Assembly (NCBI RefSeq): GCF_900142285.1
Contig: NZ_FRAJ01000003.1
Coordinates: 319,262-383,261 of the forward strand
DNA: 64,000 nucleotides
Source of the DNA: Caminicella sporogenes DSM 14501
GTDB lineage: Bacteria > Bacillota > Clostridia > Peptostreptococcales > Caminicellaceae
Direction of reading: 5' to 3'
Position numbers and translations under genes: made by a program. The notes beneath the pieces are model-generated. The model was not told the origin of the DNA. It did not search any database and worked only from the letters and a program-made list of their open reading frames with translations. Shown here in pieces: positions 19,533 through 29,368 of this stretch (the stretch's first letter is position 1; each line of letters starts with the position of its first letter).

Positions 19533-19561
19533 ATTGTAATAAGTTTCTTACATTGTGTCAA
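19533..19561 (-). promoter_or_regulatory. Sigma-A promoter of leuS
   Basis: TTGACA (19561-19556) and TACAAT (19538-19533) are separated by 17 bases. The -35 box lies inside the last codons of rsfS. Transcription would start just before stem I of the T-box. Confidence 0.8.
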
Positions 19562-19907
19562 TATCAAATTCAACATATTTAGCATCTTTCCATATTCTTT
19601 CCAAATCATAAAATTCTCTTTCTTCTTTTGTAAATATATGTACTACTACATCTATATAATCTAATAATATCCATTTTCCTTCTTTATATCCTTCTTTATG
19701 ATTAATAAAAATTTCTTCTTCATTTAATTTCTTTTCTACTTCATCAGCAAGTGCAATTGTATGTCTAGTAGAATTACCTGTTGCAATGACAAAATAATCT
19801 GCTATTGACGATAAATTTTTTACATCTAATATTTTTATATCATTCCCCTTTTTATCATCAATAATTCTACTTATCTTAAAAGCCAGTTTATCAGAACTAA
19901 TTTGCAT
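19548..19907 (-). CDS. rsfS: Ribosome silencing factor RsfS
   Basis: The 119-residue protein matches RsfS/YbeB, which binds L14 of the 50S subunit and blocks subunit joining under starvation. Conserved stretches are ADYFVIATGNSTRH and EGYKEGKWILLDYIDVVVHIF. It follows yqeK by 12 bases in the nadD-yqeK-rsfS operon, the standard Firmicutes order. Confidence 0.96.
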   Translation of the reverse strand: MQISSDKLAFKISRIIDDKKGNDIKILDVKNLSSIADYFVIATGNSTRHTIALADEVEKKLNEEEIFINHKEGYKEGKWILLDYIDVVVHIFTKEEREFYDLERIWKDAKYVEFDIDTM

Positions 19908-19919
19908 TGACTTTCCTCC

Positions 19920-20498
19920 CTACAAACTTTTATTTCTATTTACTATTATACTATTTCTAGCCAATATACTGTTTAAATGTAATAACTTTCCCTTTTTAAC
20001 AACATATGTAATAGTTTTATCTAATGCCAATAAAATCCCTTCATCTAAATTAGAAAAAGCAGCTTGTCTTAATTCATCTACTCCCGGAAAATCTCTACTT
20101 GGTTCAATGTAATCGGCAATATATACTATTTTTTCTAATATAGACATATTTTCTCTCCCGGTCGTATGGTATTTTATAGCATTTAAAATATCACTATCAC
20201 TAATATTTAGCTCTCTTTTTATTAATTCTGCTCCTATCTGCCCATGTGCCAAATTTATATCAAATTTTAAAACATCATCTAACTTTAAACCAAACTGTAC
20301 TATATATTCTCTAGCCTCATCATCTTGTAAATCTTTAGCATAATCATGAAGCAGCCCTGCAATTTTTGCCTTTTCTATCGGAGCATTATATAATTTTGCA
20401 AGTTTTTCAGCTGTTTCAGAAACTCCTAAAGAGTGAATAAACCTTTTGCTGCTCACTCTTTTTTTTAATTGACTAGTCAAATATTCCATATCGTACAA
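19920..20498 (-). CDS. yqeK: HD-domain Ap4A hydrolase YqeK
   Basis: The 192-residue HD-domain phosphohydrolase has GLLHDYAKDL and HGQIGAELIKREL metal-binding motifs, then YHTTGRENM and VYIADYIEPSRDFPGV. YqeK proteins split diadenosine tetraphosphate symmetrically to ADP. It lies between nadD and rsfS, with an 18-base gap after nadD. Length and motif set are normal. Confidence 0.95.
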   Translation of the reverse strand: MYDMEYLTSQLKKRVSSKRFIHSLGVSETAEKLAKLYNAPIEKAKIAGLLHDYAKDLQDDEAREYIVQFGLKLDDVLKFDINLAHGQIGAELIKRELNISDSDILNAIKYHTTGRENMSILEKIVYIADYIEPSRDFPGVDELRQAAFSNLDEGILLALDKTITYVVKKGKLLHLNSILARNSIIVNRNKSL

Positions 20499-20516
20499 TT
20501 TTTACACCCCTATTAT

Positions 20517-21122
20517 TTATAAATATAATTTATTTTTATAAATATAATGTTCAACAGCCTCTGGCAATAAATATTTTACACTTCTTCCTTCTTTTATTCT
20601 ATCTCTTATATCAGTAGAAGATATTGCAAGAGCAGGAACAGAAGTTATAAAAATATTTGCACTGTATTCTCTTTTATAAAAATCTATTTTTTTCTTAAGT
20701 TTTTCTTCATCAAATCCGGGTCTTGTAGCTCCAATAAAACTACACAGTTTTAAAAGCTCCTCTGGTGATTTCCATGTATCTATCTCATATAATGCATCTG
20801 CACCCGTAATAAAGAAAAGCTCCGTATCGCTTCCAAAAATATTTTTTAACTTTTTTATAGTTTTTATTGTGTATGATATTTCTTTATCCTTTATTTCAAT
20901 TTCTGATACTTCAAAATAAGGATTTGTAACTGTAGCTAATAAAGTCATAATATATCTGTCTTTTGCACTAGAAAGAGTTAAACTATCTTTATGTGGGGGA
21001 ATACCTGAAGGAATAAATATTATTTTTTCCAGCTGAAATTGAGTTCTTACTTGTTCTGCTAAAACTAAATGTCCATAATGTATTGGATCAAATGTTCCTC
21101 CCATTAAGCCTATTCTTTTCAT
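20517..21122 (-). CDS. nadD: Nicotinate-nucleotide adenylyltransferase
   Basis: NadD makes NaAD from nicotinate mononucleotide and ATP. The 201-residue protein has the nucleotidyltransferase motif GGTFDPIHYGHL near the N terminus and SSTDIRDRI near the C terminus. I start it at the ATG at 21122, preceded by TTGGAGG, because the family begins with M-K-R-I-G-L-M-G-G; an upstream frame to 21173 is unlikely to be translated. It heads nadD-yqeK-rsfS. A nicotinate phosphoribosyltransferase feeding it is encoded at 50986-52023. Confidence 0.95.
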   Translation of the reverse strand: MKRIGLMGGTFDPIHYGHLVLAEQVRTQFQLEKIIFIPSGIPPHKDSLTLSSAKDRYIMTLLATVTNPYFEVSEIEIKDKEISYTIKTIKKLKNIFGSDTELFFITGADALYEIDTWKSPEELLKLCSFIGATRPGFDEEKLKKKIDFYKREYSANIFITSVPALAISSTDIRDRIKEGRSVKYLLPEAVEHYIYKNKLYL

Positions 21123-21197
21123 GCTATCCTCCAATTTCCAACATTTTAATATTTTACTTATACATTTTATCAAATGATTGTCAGTTAAGCACCTGTT

Positions 21198-21226
21198 TTT
21201 TAAAAAAATAGTGGTCAGAGGACCAC
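21198..21226 (-). terminator. Terminator after yhbY
   Basis: GTGGTC and GACCAC pair around a four-base loop, and TATTTTTTT follows on the minus strand. It separates the obgE-yhbY unit from nadD. Confidence 0.75.
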
Positions 21227-21232
21227 CATTTT

Positions 21233-21535
21233 CTACTTAGGCAAATCTATTTTAGGTTTCTTTTTAGATTTTCTATATATAACAAATTTTCTTCCTATAG
21301 CTTGAACAAATTCTGAATTAGTTAATTTAGCTACTTTGTTAGCAGTTTCTTTAGTATCTAATAAGCTATTTTTCTGTATACTTACTTTAACAAGTTCACG
21401 TGCTTCTAATGCATCATTTAACTGATTTATAAATGCCTCACTTATACCATCTTTTCCTATTTGAGTAATAGGTTCTATTTTATTAGCTAATCCCTTTAAA
21501 AAAGCTCTCTGCTTACTTGTAATCAACTCTTTCAC
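21233..21535 (-). CDS. yhbY: YhbY family RNA-binding protein (CRM domain)
   Basis: The 100-residue protein is a single CRS1-YhbY (CRM) domain, starting TSKQRAFLKGLANKIEPITQ and containing the GxxG-like loop IGKDGIS and VQAIGRKFVIYR. YhbY associates with 50S precursors. It starts three bases after obgE ends, in the usual obgE-yhbY order. Confidence 0.94.
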   Translation of the reverse strand: MKELITSKQRAFLKGLANKIEPITQIGKDGISEAFINQLNDALEARELVKVSIQKNSLLDTKETANKVAKLTNSEFVQAIGRKFVIYRKSKKKPKIDLPK

Positions 21536-21538
21536 CTC

Positions 21539-22828
<1,290 letters not shown>

Positions 22829-22960
22829 CTATATCACCCTATAACTTTTTAAATAGTACTAATTACCAAATTAATTATATCAGTAATTAATTTTTAGTCA
22901 ATAATTTATATTGTCATCATATTTATTTTTTCCTTTTATTTAGTATGCAATTCATCAATA

Positions 22961-23038
22961 AAAAAGAAAAGCAGGTATTAAAAAAATACCTACCTTGCTT
23001 TAATATAAAACGATAAAACCCATACTTTGCAGTATGGG
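22961..23038 (-). terminator. Two tandem hairpins after rpmA
   Basis: The first stem, CCCATACT/AGTATGGG (23019-23038), is followed by TTTT on the minus strand. The second, AGGTATT/AATACCT (22973-22991), is followed by GCTTTTCTTTTTT. Together they should end the rplU-prp-rpmA transcript. The remaining 22829-22960 is A+T-rich upstream sequence of obgE. Confidence 0.7.
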
Positions 23039-23045
23039 CAATTAA

Positions 23046-23345
23046 CTATTGAGCTACTTTAGTTTCGATAGGATAAACACTTACTTGTTTTCTCTTTTTA
23101 TCTTTTCTTTCGAATCTAACTACACCATCTATTTTCGCAAATAGTGTATCATCTCCACCTCTACCAACGTTTTTACCTGGATGTATTTTTGTTCCTCTTT
23201 GTCTTACTATTATACTTCCAGCTGAAACGATTTGACCATCTGCTCTCTTTACACCAAGTCTTTTAGCTTCACTATCACGACCGTTTTTAGAACTACCTAC
23301 TCCTTTTTTACTTGCAAAAAGCTGTAAATTTATTTTGAATAGCAT
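23046..23345 (-). CDS. rpmA: Ribosomal protein L27 with cleavable N terminus
   Basis: The 99-residue protein matches bacterial L27. It begins [15 protein letters not shown], the Firmicutes form whose first residues up to LQLF are removed by the Prp protease to expose the functional ASKKG tail that reaches the peptidyl-transferase centre. Its processing protease is encoded immediately upstream, two bases away. GAGGTG precedes the ATG. Confidence 0.98.
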   Translation of the reverse strand: MLFKINLQLFASKKGVGSSKNGRDSEAKRLGVKRADGQIVSAGSIIVRQRGTKIHPGKNVGRGGDDTLFAKIDGVVRFERKDKKRKQVSVYPIETKVAQ

Positions 23346-23347
23346 CT

Positions 23348-23680
23348 TTACACCTCCTCATCCTGAAATGATATATAATCAGGATACATCTCCTTAGTTC
23401 CCTTCATTCCTATTAACATAGTAGCTATGATAACATCAGCCTTTTCCCTTTTAGCTTCTGTAATCTCTTCTGGAAGCTCACAGTAAAGGTACCCATCCTC
23501 AATCTCATATACGACATCAATATCAGCTACTTCATACAGAGCTAATACAGCAGTCTGGGCTAATATAGATATGCTTGCACATACTATATCTCTACCCTTT
23601 TCATCTGCATATGCATGTCCTTTAACTGTAAAAGACTTTACACATCCATTTGAATTTCTTTTAATTTTTATATTAATCAT
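23348..23680 (-). CDS. prp: Ribosomal-processing cysteine protease Prp
   Basis: The 110-residue protein has the catalytic pair H22 (in [11 protein letters not shown]) and C34 (in IVCASIS), the same numbering as in characterised Staphylococcus Prp. It removes the N-terminal extension of L27, which this genome encodes next door with a matching cleavage motif. It sits between rplU and rpmA as in most Firmicutes. Confidence 0.95.
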   Translation of the reverse strand: MINIKIKRNSNGCVKSFTVKGHAYADEKGRDIVCASISILAQTAVLALYEVADIDVVYEIEDGYLYCELPEEITEAKREKADVIIATMLIGMKGTKEMYPDYISFQDEEV

Positions 23681-23691
23681 TATTTAAAACC

Positions 23692-24003
23692 TTATGCATT
23701 TATTTTTTCTATTTTAACTTTTGTATATGGCTGACGATGTCCTTGCTTCTTTCTATAATCTTTTTTAGGCTTGTATTTGAAAACTATAATTTTTCTTGCT
23801 TTTCCCTGCTCTACTACTGTAGCAGTAACTTTAGCTCCATCAACATACGGAGCTCCAACTGAAAGCTCTCCATTGTTTGATACAGCTAAAACTTTATCAA
23901 ACTCAATAGAATCTCCTGCAGCTGCTTCAATTTTTTCAACAAATAATACATCGCCTTCTTGAACTCTGTATTGTTTTCCGCCAGTTTCAATTATTGCGTA
24001 CAT
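23692..24003 (-). CDS. rplU: Ribosomal protein L21
   Basis: The 103-residue protein matches L21 along its length ([37 protein letters not shown] at the C terminus). It binds 23S rRNA and leads the rplU-prp-rpmA operon. The region before it resembles the autoregulatory L21 leader. Confidence 0.98.
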   Translation of the reverse strand: MYAIIETGGKQYRVQEGDVLFVEKIEAAAGDSIEFDKVLAVSNNGELSVGAPYVDGAKVTATVVEQGKARKIIVFKYKPKKDYRKKQGHRQPYTKVKIEKINA

Positions 24004-24090
24004 TCTTACACCTCCTCCAACCCAGTCTCGCCAGATACAGGTAACATAAAGTTTTAAACCTTATCTGAGCGGCTACACAACAAATATATA
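24004..24090 (-). promoter_or_regulatory. Probable L21 leader RNA
   Basis: The minus-strand sequence before rplU contains GCCGCTCAGATAAGG, TATCTGGCGAGACTGGG and a GGAGGAGGTGTAAGA ribosome-binding region. GC content rises clearly over the flanks, as expected for a structured RNA, and the position fits the Firmicutes L21 leader. No covariance score was possible. Confidence 0.6.
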
Positions 24091-24130
24091 TTAACATAGT
24101 AAAAAATGAAAGTCAACATAATAATTTTAA

Positions 24131-25630
24131 TTATGTACTGTTTAATATTTCTTTAATCCTCGATAATTTCCCCATAAACTTCACTTTAAAATCGTTTACA
24201 TGTATCTCTTTGTTTCCAAGAATTACTATTTTTAAATTTAATATCTTTTCTAATTCTTTCAAATAACTTTTTCTCTCTACATTTAAAACATTCTCTATTT
24301 CTGGATTTACTTCTATTATTACCCCTTCAGAATTTGTATGTAGAGATATCCTCTTTAGTTCATGTTCTATATAATTTATAATCGTATCCTGTGCAAATAC
24401 TCTCCCTGTACCATTACAATATGGACAGCTTCTTTCAAGAATAGAACTAATCCTGTTTCTCACTTTTTTTCTAGTCATTTCAAGTAAGCCTAGTTGAGTC
24501 ATACCAAGTATATTGGTTCTCACTCTATCTTTTGACAATTCTTTATTTAAAATATCTATTATCTGTTTTTCTCTACTACTATCTTTCATATCAATAAAAT
24601 CTATAATTATTATACCGCCTATATCTCTTAATCGTAGCTGCTTTGCTATCTCTTTTGCAGCTTCCATATTGACTTTAAAAATAGTTTCTTCTAAATCATT
24701 CATTCCTACATACTTACCCGTATTAACATCTATAATTGTCATAGCTTCCGTTTCATCTATAATTATATATCCACCACTTTTTAACCATACTTTAGAACTT
24801 AAAGCATTTTTTATTTTCTTTTCTATTCCTAAATAACTAAATATATTTATACCCGGGTCAAAATATTTTACCCTATTTTTAAGATGAGGTGAAATCAATT
24901 CAAGAAAATCTAAAATTTTCTCATAGTACACCTTGTCATTAATTTTTAATTCATCAATATCATCTGTAAACATATCTCTCACAGTTCTATGAATTAAATC
25001 TAAATCTTTATATATAAGTTTTGGAGCAAATGTAAATTTCTTTTCTCTTTCTATTTTTTCCCAAAGTCTTAATAAATATTTTAAATCTTCTCTTAAATCT
25101 TCTTCATTTTTGCCTTCTGATTCTGTTCTTATTATTATTCCAATTTTATCTGGTCTTATATTTTCAATAATTTCTTTTAATCTCCCTCTTTCTTCTTCAC
25201 TTTCTATTTTTCTGGATATACCGACATAATCTACATAAGGCATCAAAACCAAATATCTTCCGGGAAAAGTCAAATGAGTCGTAACCCTCGCCCCTTTACT
25301 ATCAATTGGTTCTTTTATAACCTGTACTACTATTTCCTGTCCATTTTTAACTACATCTCTTATAGAAACATCTTTGTAAGAAACATTTTTATCGTTTAAT
25401 AATTCAGGTGGCATAGCATCTTTAACATATAAAAAAGCATTTTTTTCAAGTCCTATATCTATAAAGGCTGCCTGCATTCCCGGCAATACATTTTTGACTC
25501 TTCCTTTGTAAATATTTCCAACAATCCTCTTTGAATTTTTAGTTTCAATATAATACTCTACTAAATCATTATTTTCTAATATAGCCACTCTACTTTGAGC
25601 TAGCCCTGAATCTATAACAATTTCATTCAT
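24131..25630 (-). CDS. rng: Ribonuclease G/E family endoribonuclease
   Basis: A 499-residue RNase G/E. The N-terminal S1 domain holds the inserted KRIVGNIYKGRVKNVLPGMQAAFIDIGLEKNAFL segment split over about residues 33-65. The catalytic domain includes IIIDFIDMKD with its metal-binding Asp residues, and the zinc-link is visible as CPYCNGTGRV. The ATG at 25630 has GGGTGG upstream; a frame extending to 25648 is less likely. It processes rRNA and mRNA. It lies between the radical-SAM pair and rplU, the usual clostridial position. Confidence 0.95.
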   Translation of the reverse strand: MNEIVIDSGLAQSRVAILENNDLVEYYIETKNSKRIVGNIYKGRVKNVLPGMQAAFIDIGLEKNAFLYVKDAMPPELLNDKNVSYKDVSIRDVVKNGQEIVVQVIKEPIDSKGARVTTHLTFPGRYLVLMPYVDYVGISRKIESEEERGRLKEIIENIRPDKIGIIIRTESEGKNEEDLREDLKYLLRLWEKIEREKKFTFAPKLIYKDLDLIHRTVRDMFTDDIDELKINDKVYYEKILDFLELISPHLKNRVKYFDPGINIFSYLGIEKKIKNALSSKVWLKSGGYIIIDETEAMTIIDVNTGKYVGMNDLEETIFKVNMEAAKEIAKQLRLRDIGGIIIIDFIDMKDSSREKQIIDILNKELSKDRVRTNILGMTQLGLLEMTRKKVRNRISSILERSCPYCNGTGRVFAQDTIINYIEHELKRISLHTNSEGVIIEVNPEIENVLNVERKSYLKELEKILNLKIVILGNKEIHVNDFKVKFMGKLSRIKEILNST

Positions 25631-25648
25631 TAAATACCACCCTGTCAA

Positions 25649-26359
25649 TTATTTTATAATATTATCAAGCGAAATTAATCTTCCATCTTCACTGAGTGCA
25701 AAAAGTTGTAATCTATGCACTCTTGTTTTTTCCAAATCAATTTGCATTTTTTCCATCTCTACAAGTTTTTCTACTACTACTTCAGGTTTTAAATTCCCCC
25801 TACTCCCCGTAGCTAAAGTCATTTTTAAATAAACATTTTTATCTTCTACTGCAAGTACTATTATTTCTCTTATCTGCTCTCTTATATTAACTTTTTTTAC
25901 TTTTTTTCTTTTTCCTATTCTGTTATATAAAATCTCTTTTTTCAATAAAAAATTATTTAATATATTTTCAACTTCTTGCACAGTATAAGCTTTTAAAGTT
26001 TTACACTTTACAGCATAAAGTCCATATTCAACTAAACTCATAAGAGATTTGCTCTTAACATCTATATATTTAGCTTTTATAAATTCAATTCCATGAGGCA
26101 ACTGTTCATTTAATTCAATAATAAACTTTTTTAAGTTAATTTCTTCTGTTACTTCTAATGTCAAGTACTCTCCCTCACTTGAAACTCCTACTGGCAGAGG
26201 AGAAGCAAAAGAAATTATAGGATGAGGATTAAAACCCTGTGTAAATTTAAGAGGTATATTCGCTCTTCTTAAAGCTCTTTCAATTACTTTCATAAGTTCA
26301 AGGTGAGAAATAAATTTTAATCTATCCTTTTTCGTAAATTTTACAAGTATTTTATACAT
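25649..26359 (-). CDS. TIGR03936 / DUF2344 radical-SAM-linked protein
   Basis: The 236-residue protein matches the DUF2344 family: FTKKDRLKFISHLELMKVIERALRRANIPLKFTQGFNPHP, given here as two motifs around residues 8-47, then PLPVGVSSEGEYLTLEV. It is always found beside or fused to the TIGR03960 radical-SAM protein and probably supports its RNA-related reaction. Its ATG overlaps that gene's stop (TGATG), so translation is coupled. The exact function is not established. Confidence 0.92.
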   Translation of the reverse strand: MYKILVKFTKKDRLKFISHLELMKVIERALRRANIPLKFTQGFNPHPIISFASPLPVGVSSEGEYLTLEVTEEINLKKFIIELNEQLPHGIEFIKAKYIDVKSKSLMSLVEYGLYAVKCKTLKAYTVQEVENILNNFLLKKEILYNRIGKRKKVKKVNIREQIREIIVLAVEDKNVYLKMTLATGSRGNLKPEVVVEKLVEMEKMQIDLEKTRVHRLQLFALSEDGRLISLDNIIK

Positions 26360-28194
26360 CAGCAGACACCACCTATTAAATCAGTATTAATACCACATCC
26401 AGTACAACCTAATCTACAATCTCTTGTAAGCTCACCTTTTTTTGCTTTTTCATTTTCCTTAATAAGATACCTTTTTGAAATTCCCGCTTCAATATGATCC
26501 CATGGTAAAATTTCATCATATTCACGTTTTCTATTGGCATAAAAAGCTGGGTCTATTCCACATTCACTTAATGCCTTCATCCATTTATCATATTTAAAAT
26601 GTTCTTGCCAACCATCAAATTTACAGCCCTTTTTCCATGCTTTTATAAGAACATTAGAAAGTCTTCTATCTCCTCTTGCAAAAACAGCTTCTAAAAAACT
26701 AGTTTTTGCATCATGATAATTATATGTAATATTTCTGTGCTTTAATTTTTTTACTAAATACTTCTGTTTTTCAACTAAAGTTTCTATGGAATCTTGAGGT
26801 TCCCATTGAAAAGGAGTAAAAGCCTTTGGCACAAAAGAAGAAGTACTTATTGTAACATTTAATCTCCTTCCTCTTTTTTCCTTTGGAGTATTATAGAATA
26901 TATCTACAACTTTATATCCCAAATCAGCTATGCCATCTAAATCTTCATATGTTTCAGTTGGCAATCCAATCATAAAATAAAGTTTTACAGAACTCCAACC
27001 TAAACTAAATGCATTAGTAACTGCATCAATTAAATCTTTTTCTTGTACACCTTTGTTTATCACATCTCTAAGCCTCTGAGTCCCTGCCTCTGGAGCAAAT
27101 GTAAGTCCCGTTTTTCTTACCTTCTGTATTTCTTCAATAAGTTTTATAGAAAATGAATCAAGTCTTAAAGAAGGAACTGAAACTCCTATTTTCTTACTAA
27201 TATAATTATCTATAAGATTTTTAACTAAGTAATCTAATTCTGAATAATCACTTGTACTAAGAGATGATATAGATAACTCTTCATAACCTGTATTTTTAAG
27301 AAGTTTTTCTGCAAGTTCTAATGATTTTTCAGCTTTTCTTTCTCTTACAGGCCTATATATCATACCAGCTTGACAAAATCTACATCCTCTAGTACATCCT
27401 CTGAATATTTCAACCATAGCTCTATTATGAACTACATTCCCGTAAGGAACTATGACTTTTTCAGGATAAAATACGTCATTTAAATTTTTTATAATTCTCT
27501 TTTTTATTTTAACAGGATATTTACTATCTATGGGATAAAAAGATTTTATTGTATTATCATCATTATACTCTACTTTATAAAATCTTGGAATATACACACC
27601 TTCAATTTGAGAAATTCTATCAAAGAACTCATCTCTATTAATTTTTTTTGCTTTAACTTCCCTATACACATCAATTATTTCTAATATGGATTCTTCAGAT
27701 TCTCCTATTACAAATACATCAATAATCTCTGCAAGCGGTTCAGGGTTATAAGCACATGGTCCACCAGCAATAATTATTGGATGGTTTTCATTCCTATCCT
27801 CACTTTTTAAAGGTATATTTCCCAAATCGAGCATATTCAAAATATTACTATAGCTCAATTCATATTGTAATGTAAAACCTAAAAAATCTAACTCATCAAT
27901 AGGACTATGACTTTCTAGCGTAAATAATGGTATATTTTCCTTTCTCAATATTTCTTCCATATCCACCCATGGTGCAAATACCCTTTCACAATATATATCA
28001 TCTATTTCATTTAATAAATTATATAAAATATGCATTCCTAAATGCGACATTCCTACTTCATATATATCCGGAAATGCAAATCCAAATCTAATTGTATTTT
28101 CTCTTATTTCTTTTTCATAGCTGTTTACTTCTCCACCGATATATCTACTTGGTTTTTCAACCTTATAAAGTATATCGTCTAAAATTTGATTCAT
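26359..28194 (-). CDS. TIGR03960 B12-binding radical SAM protein
   Basis: A 611-residue protein with an N-terminal cobalamin-binding-like domain (about 30-200, containing GMSHLGMHILYNLL and IIAGGPCAYNPEPLAE), a radical-SAM core with CxxxCxxC in GCTRGCRFCQAG (about residue 265-276), and a C-terminal cysteine group, CRLGCTGCG. The family is conserved beside DUF2344 and rng; its substrate is unknown. AAGGAGGAACAACCG precedes the ATG. Confidence 0.93.
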   Translation of the reverse strand: MNQILDDILYKVEKPSRYIGGEVNSYEKEIRENTIRFGFAFPDIYEVGMSHLGMHILYNLLNEIDDIYCERVFAPWVDMEEILRKENIPLFTLESHSPIDELDFLGFTLQYELSYSNILNMLDLGNIPLKSEDRNENHPIIIAGGPCAYNPEPLAEIIDVFVIGESEESILEIIDVYREVKAKKINRDEFFDRISQIEGVYIPRFYKVEYNDDNTIKSFYPIDSKYPVKIKKRIIKNLNDVFYPEKVIVPYGNVVHNRAMVEIFRGCTRGCRFCQAGMIYRPVRERKAEKSLELAEKLLKNTGYEELSISSLSTSDYSELDYLVKNLIDNYISKKIGVSVPSLRLDSFSIKLIEEIQKVRKTGLTFAPEAGTQRLRDVINKGVQEKDLIDAVTNAFSLGWSSVKLYFMIGLPTETYEDLDGIADLGYKVVDIFYNTPKEKRGRRLNVTISTSSFVPKAFTPFQWEPQDSIETLVEKQKYLVKKLKHRNITYNYHDAKTSFLEAVFARGDRRLSNVLIKAWKKGCKFDGWQEHFKYDKWMKALSECGIDPAFYANRKREYDEILPWDHIEAGISKRYLIKENEKAKKGELTRDCRLGCTGCGINTDLIGGVC

Positions 28195-28515
28195 CGGTTG
28201 TTCCTCCTTAAAAAAACTTTATATTAGTATTTCATCTTTTTTGTATATAAATTAATAATTTTTCACAAGTATTTTATCAATTGAATATGATTATAACAAT
28301 TTATTAAGTATATATATCATCATATTTTCAGCCTAAAATAAAAAACTGCCATCTTTTATTCTTATCAACATTTGCAGATGGCTAAAAAAAAATTAGTATT
28401 CTATTTTTAAATAAATTCACATCAGTTATTATGATATTAACACAAATAATAAAAAATATCAATTCACAACTATTAATATATTTTACAAAAAAATAAACTA
28501 TTATGATTATTATTT
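28195..28515 (-). other. Intergenic region where spoIVFB would be expected
   Basis: These 321 bases have no credible coding frame. GCCATC (28348-28353) and GATGGC (28377-28382) form a long-loop stem with T tracts on both sides, probably the terminator of the M23-like gene. In many spore-formers a SpoIVFB protease gene occupies this place; no remnant was recognised. Confidence 0.7.
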
Positions 28516-29244
28516 TTATATACTCATATCACTATAATCTATGTAATCTTGAGGGTCTACCGTTTCATCATTTATCCAAAGTTCAAAATGTAAAAACGAA
28601 CTATTTATATTTCCAATATTACCCAATCTCTCACCCTTTAACACTTTCTGTTTTTCTTTTACAAATATATCTTTAAGATTACTATATATACTAAATATAT
28701 TTTCACCATGATTAATTTTAATAAACTTACCTAAGCTCTCACTTTCTCCTATCAACTCAACTATACCATCATCAATTGATTTTACTATATTTGTATTTAT
28801 TCCCTGTATATCAATTCCCCTTTGAAAATGTATTCTATCCGTTAACAAATCATAATTCTCTCCATAAGAAGAAATTATAACTCCATCTAAAGGCTTAACA
28901 AATTCAAAACTCGAACTATTTTCCTCAAATACTGGTATATTCTTTATTGTAAAATCTTTTATCTTTGAAGTATATTTTAATACTTTGTCTACCCCATTTT
29001 TATAATCATATTGAGTATATAATACTTTTTTTATTAATGAAGATGTTTCTTTTGTTATTGGAGAATCAATGCTTTTTAAAATTATTATCGTTGAAACAAT
29101 AACTATACATATTAATATCTGCCCTAATAATCTTTTCAAAAAATTTTTAGTTTTACCCATCTTTCTAGTACCCGAATAATATTTACGATAATTCTTATAA
29201 TTTACCACAGAGCTTTTATATTTTTTTTTATAATATCTATCCAT
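28516..29244 (-). CDS. Degenerate M23 membrane protein at the spoIVFA position
   Basis: The 242-residue protein has a basic cytoplasmic N terminus, one membrane helix (about 36-55) and a C-terminal M23/LytM domain (about 125-235). Two catalytic positions are changed: the HxGxD motif reads QRGID and the HxH motif reads FLHFELW, so zinc-peptidase activity is unlikely. This degenerate M23 plan and its place between rodA/min genes and rng match SpoIVFA, which tethers and inhibits the SpoIVFB protease in sigma-K activation. The ATG at 29244 follows AAGGAGGG. SpoIVFB itself is not adjacent, so the SpoIVFA call is by position and architecture; a SpoIIQ-like role is the alternative. Confidence 0.75.
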   Translation of the reverse strand: MDRYYKKKYKSSVVNYKNYRKYYSGTRKMGKTKNFLKRLLGQILICIVIVSTIIILKSIDSPITKETSSLIKKVLYTQYDYKNGVDKVLKYTSKIKDFTIKNIPVFEENSSSFEFVKPLDGVIISSYGENYDLLTDRIHFQRGIDIQGINTNIVKSIDDGIVELIGESESLGKFIKINHGENIFSIYSNLKDIFVKEKQKVLKGERLGNIGNINSSFLHFELWINDETVDPQDYIDYSDMSI

Positions 29245-29330
29245 AAATTCCCTCCTTAATTCCAAATTTACCAGCACCATAGCTTAATATAATATATTTA
29301 AAATCAAAATTATTTATTACAATAATAGTC

Positions 29331-29368
29331 AAAAAATAAAAAGACCCTTTTAAAAAACTAAGGGTCTT
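29331..29368 (-). terminator. rodA terminator
   Basis: AAGACCCTT (29341-29349) pairs with AAGGGTCTT (29360-29368), overlapping the rodA stop codon. A TTTATTTTTTG tract follows on the minus strand. Confidence 0.8.
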
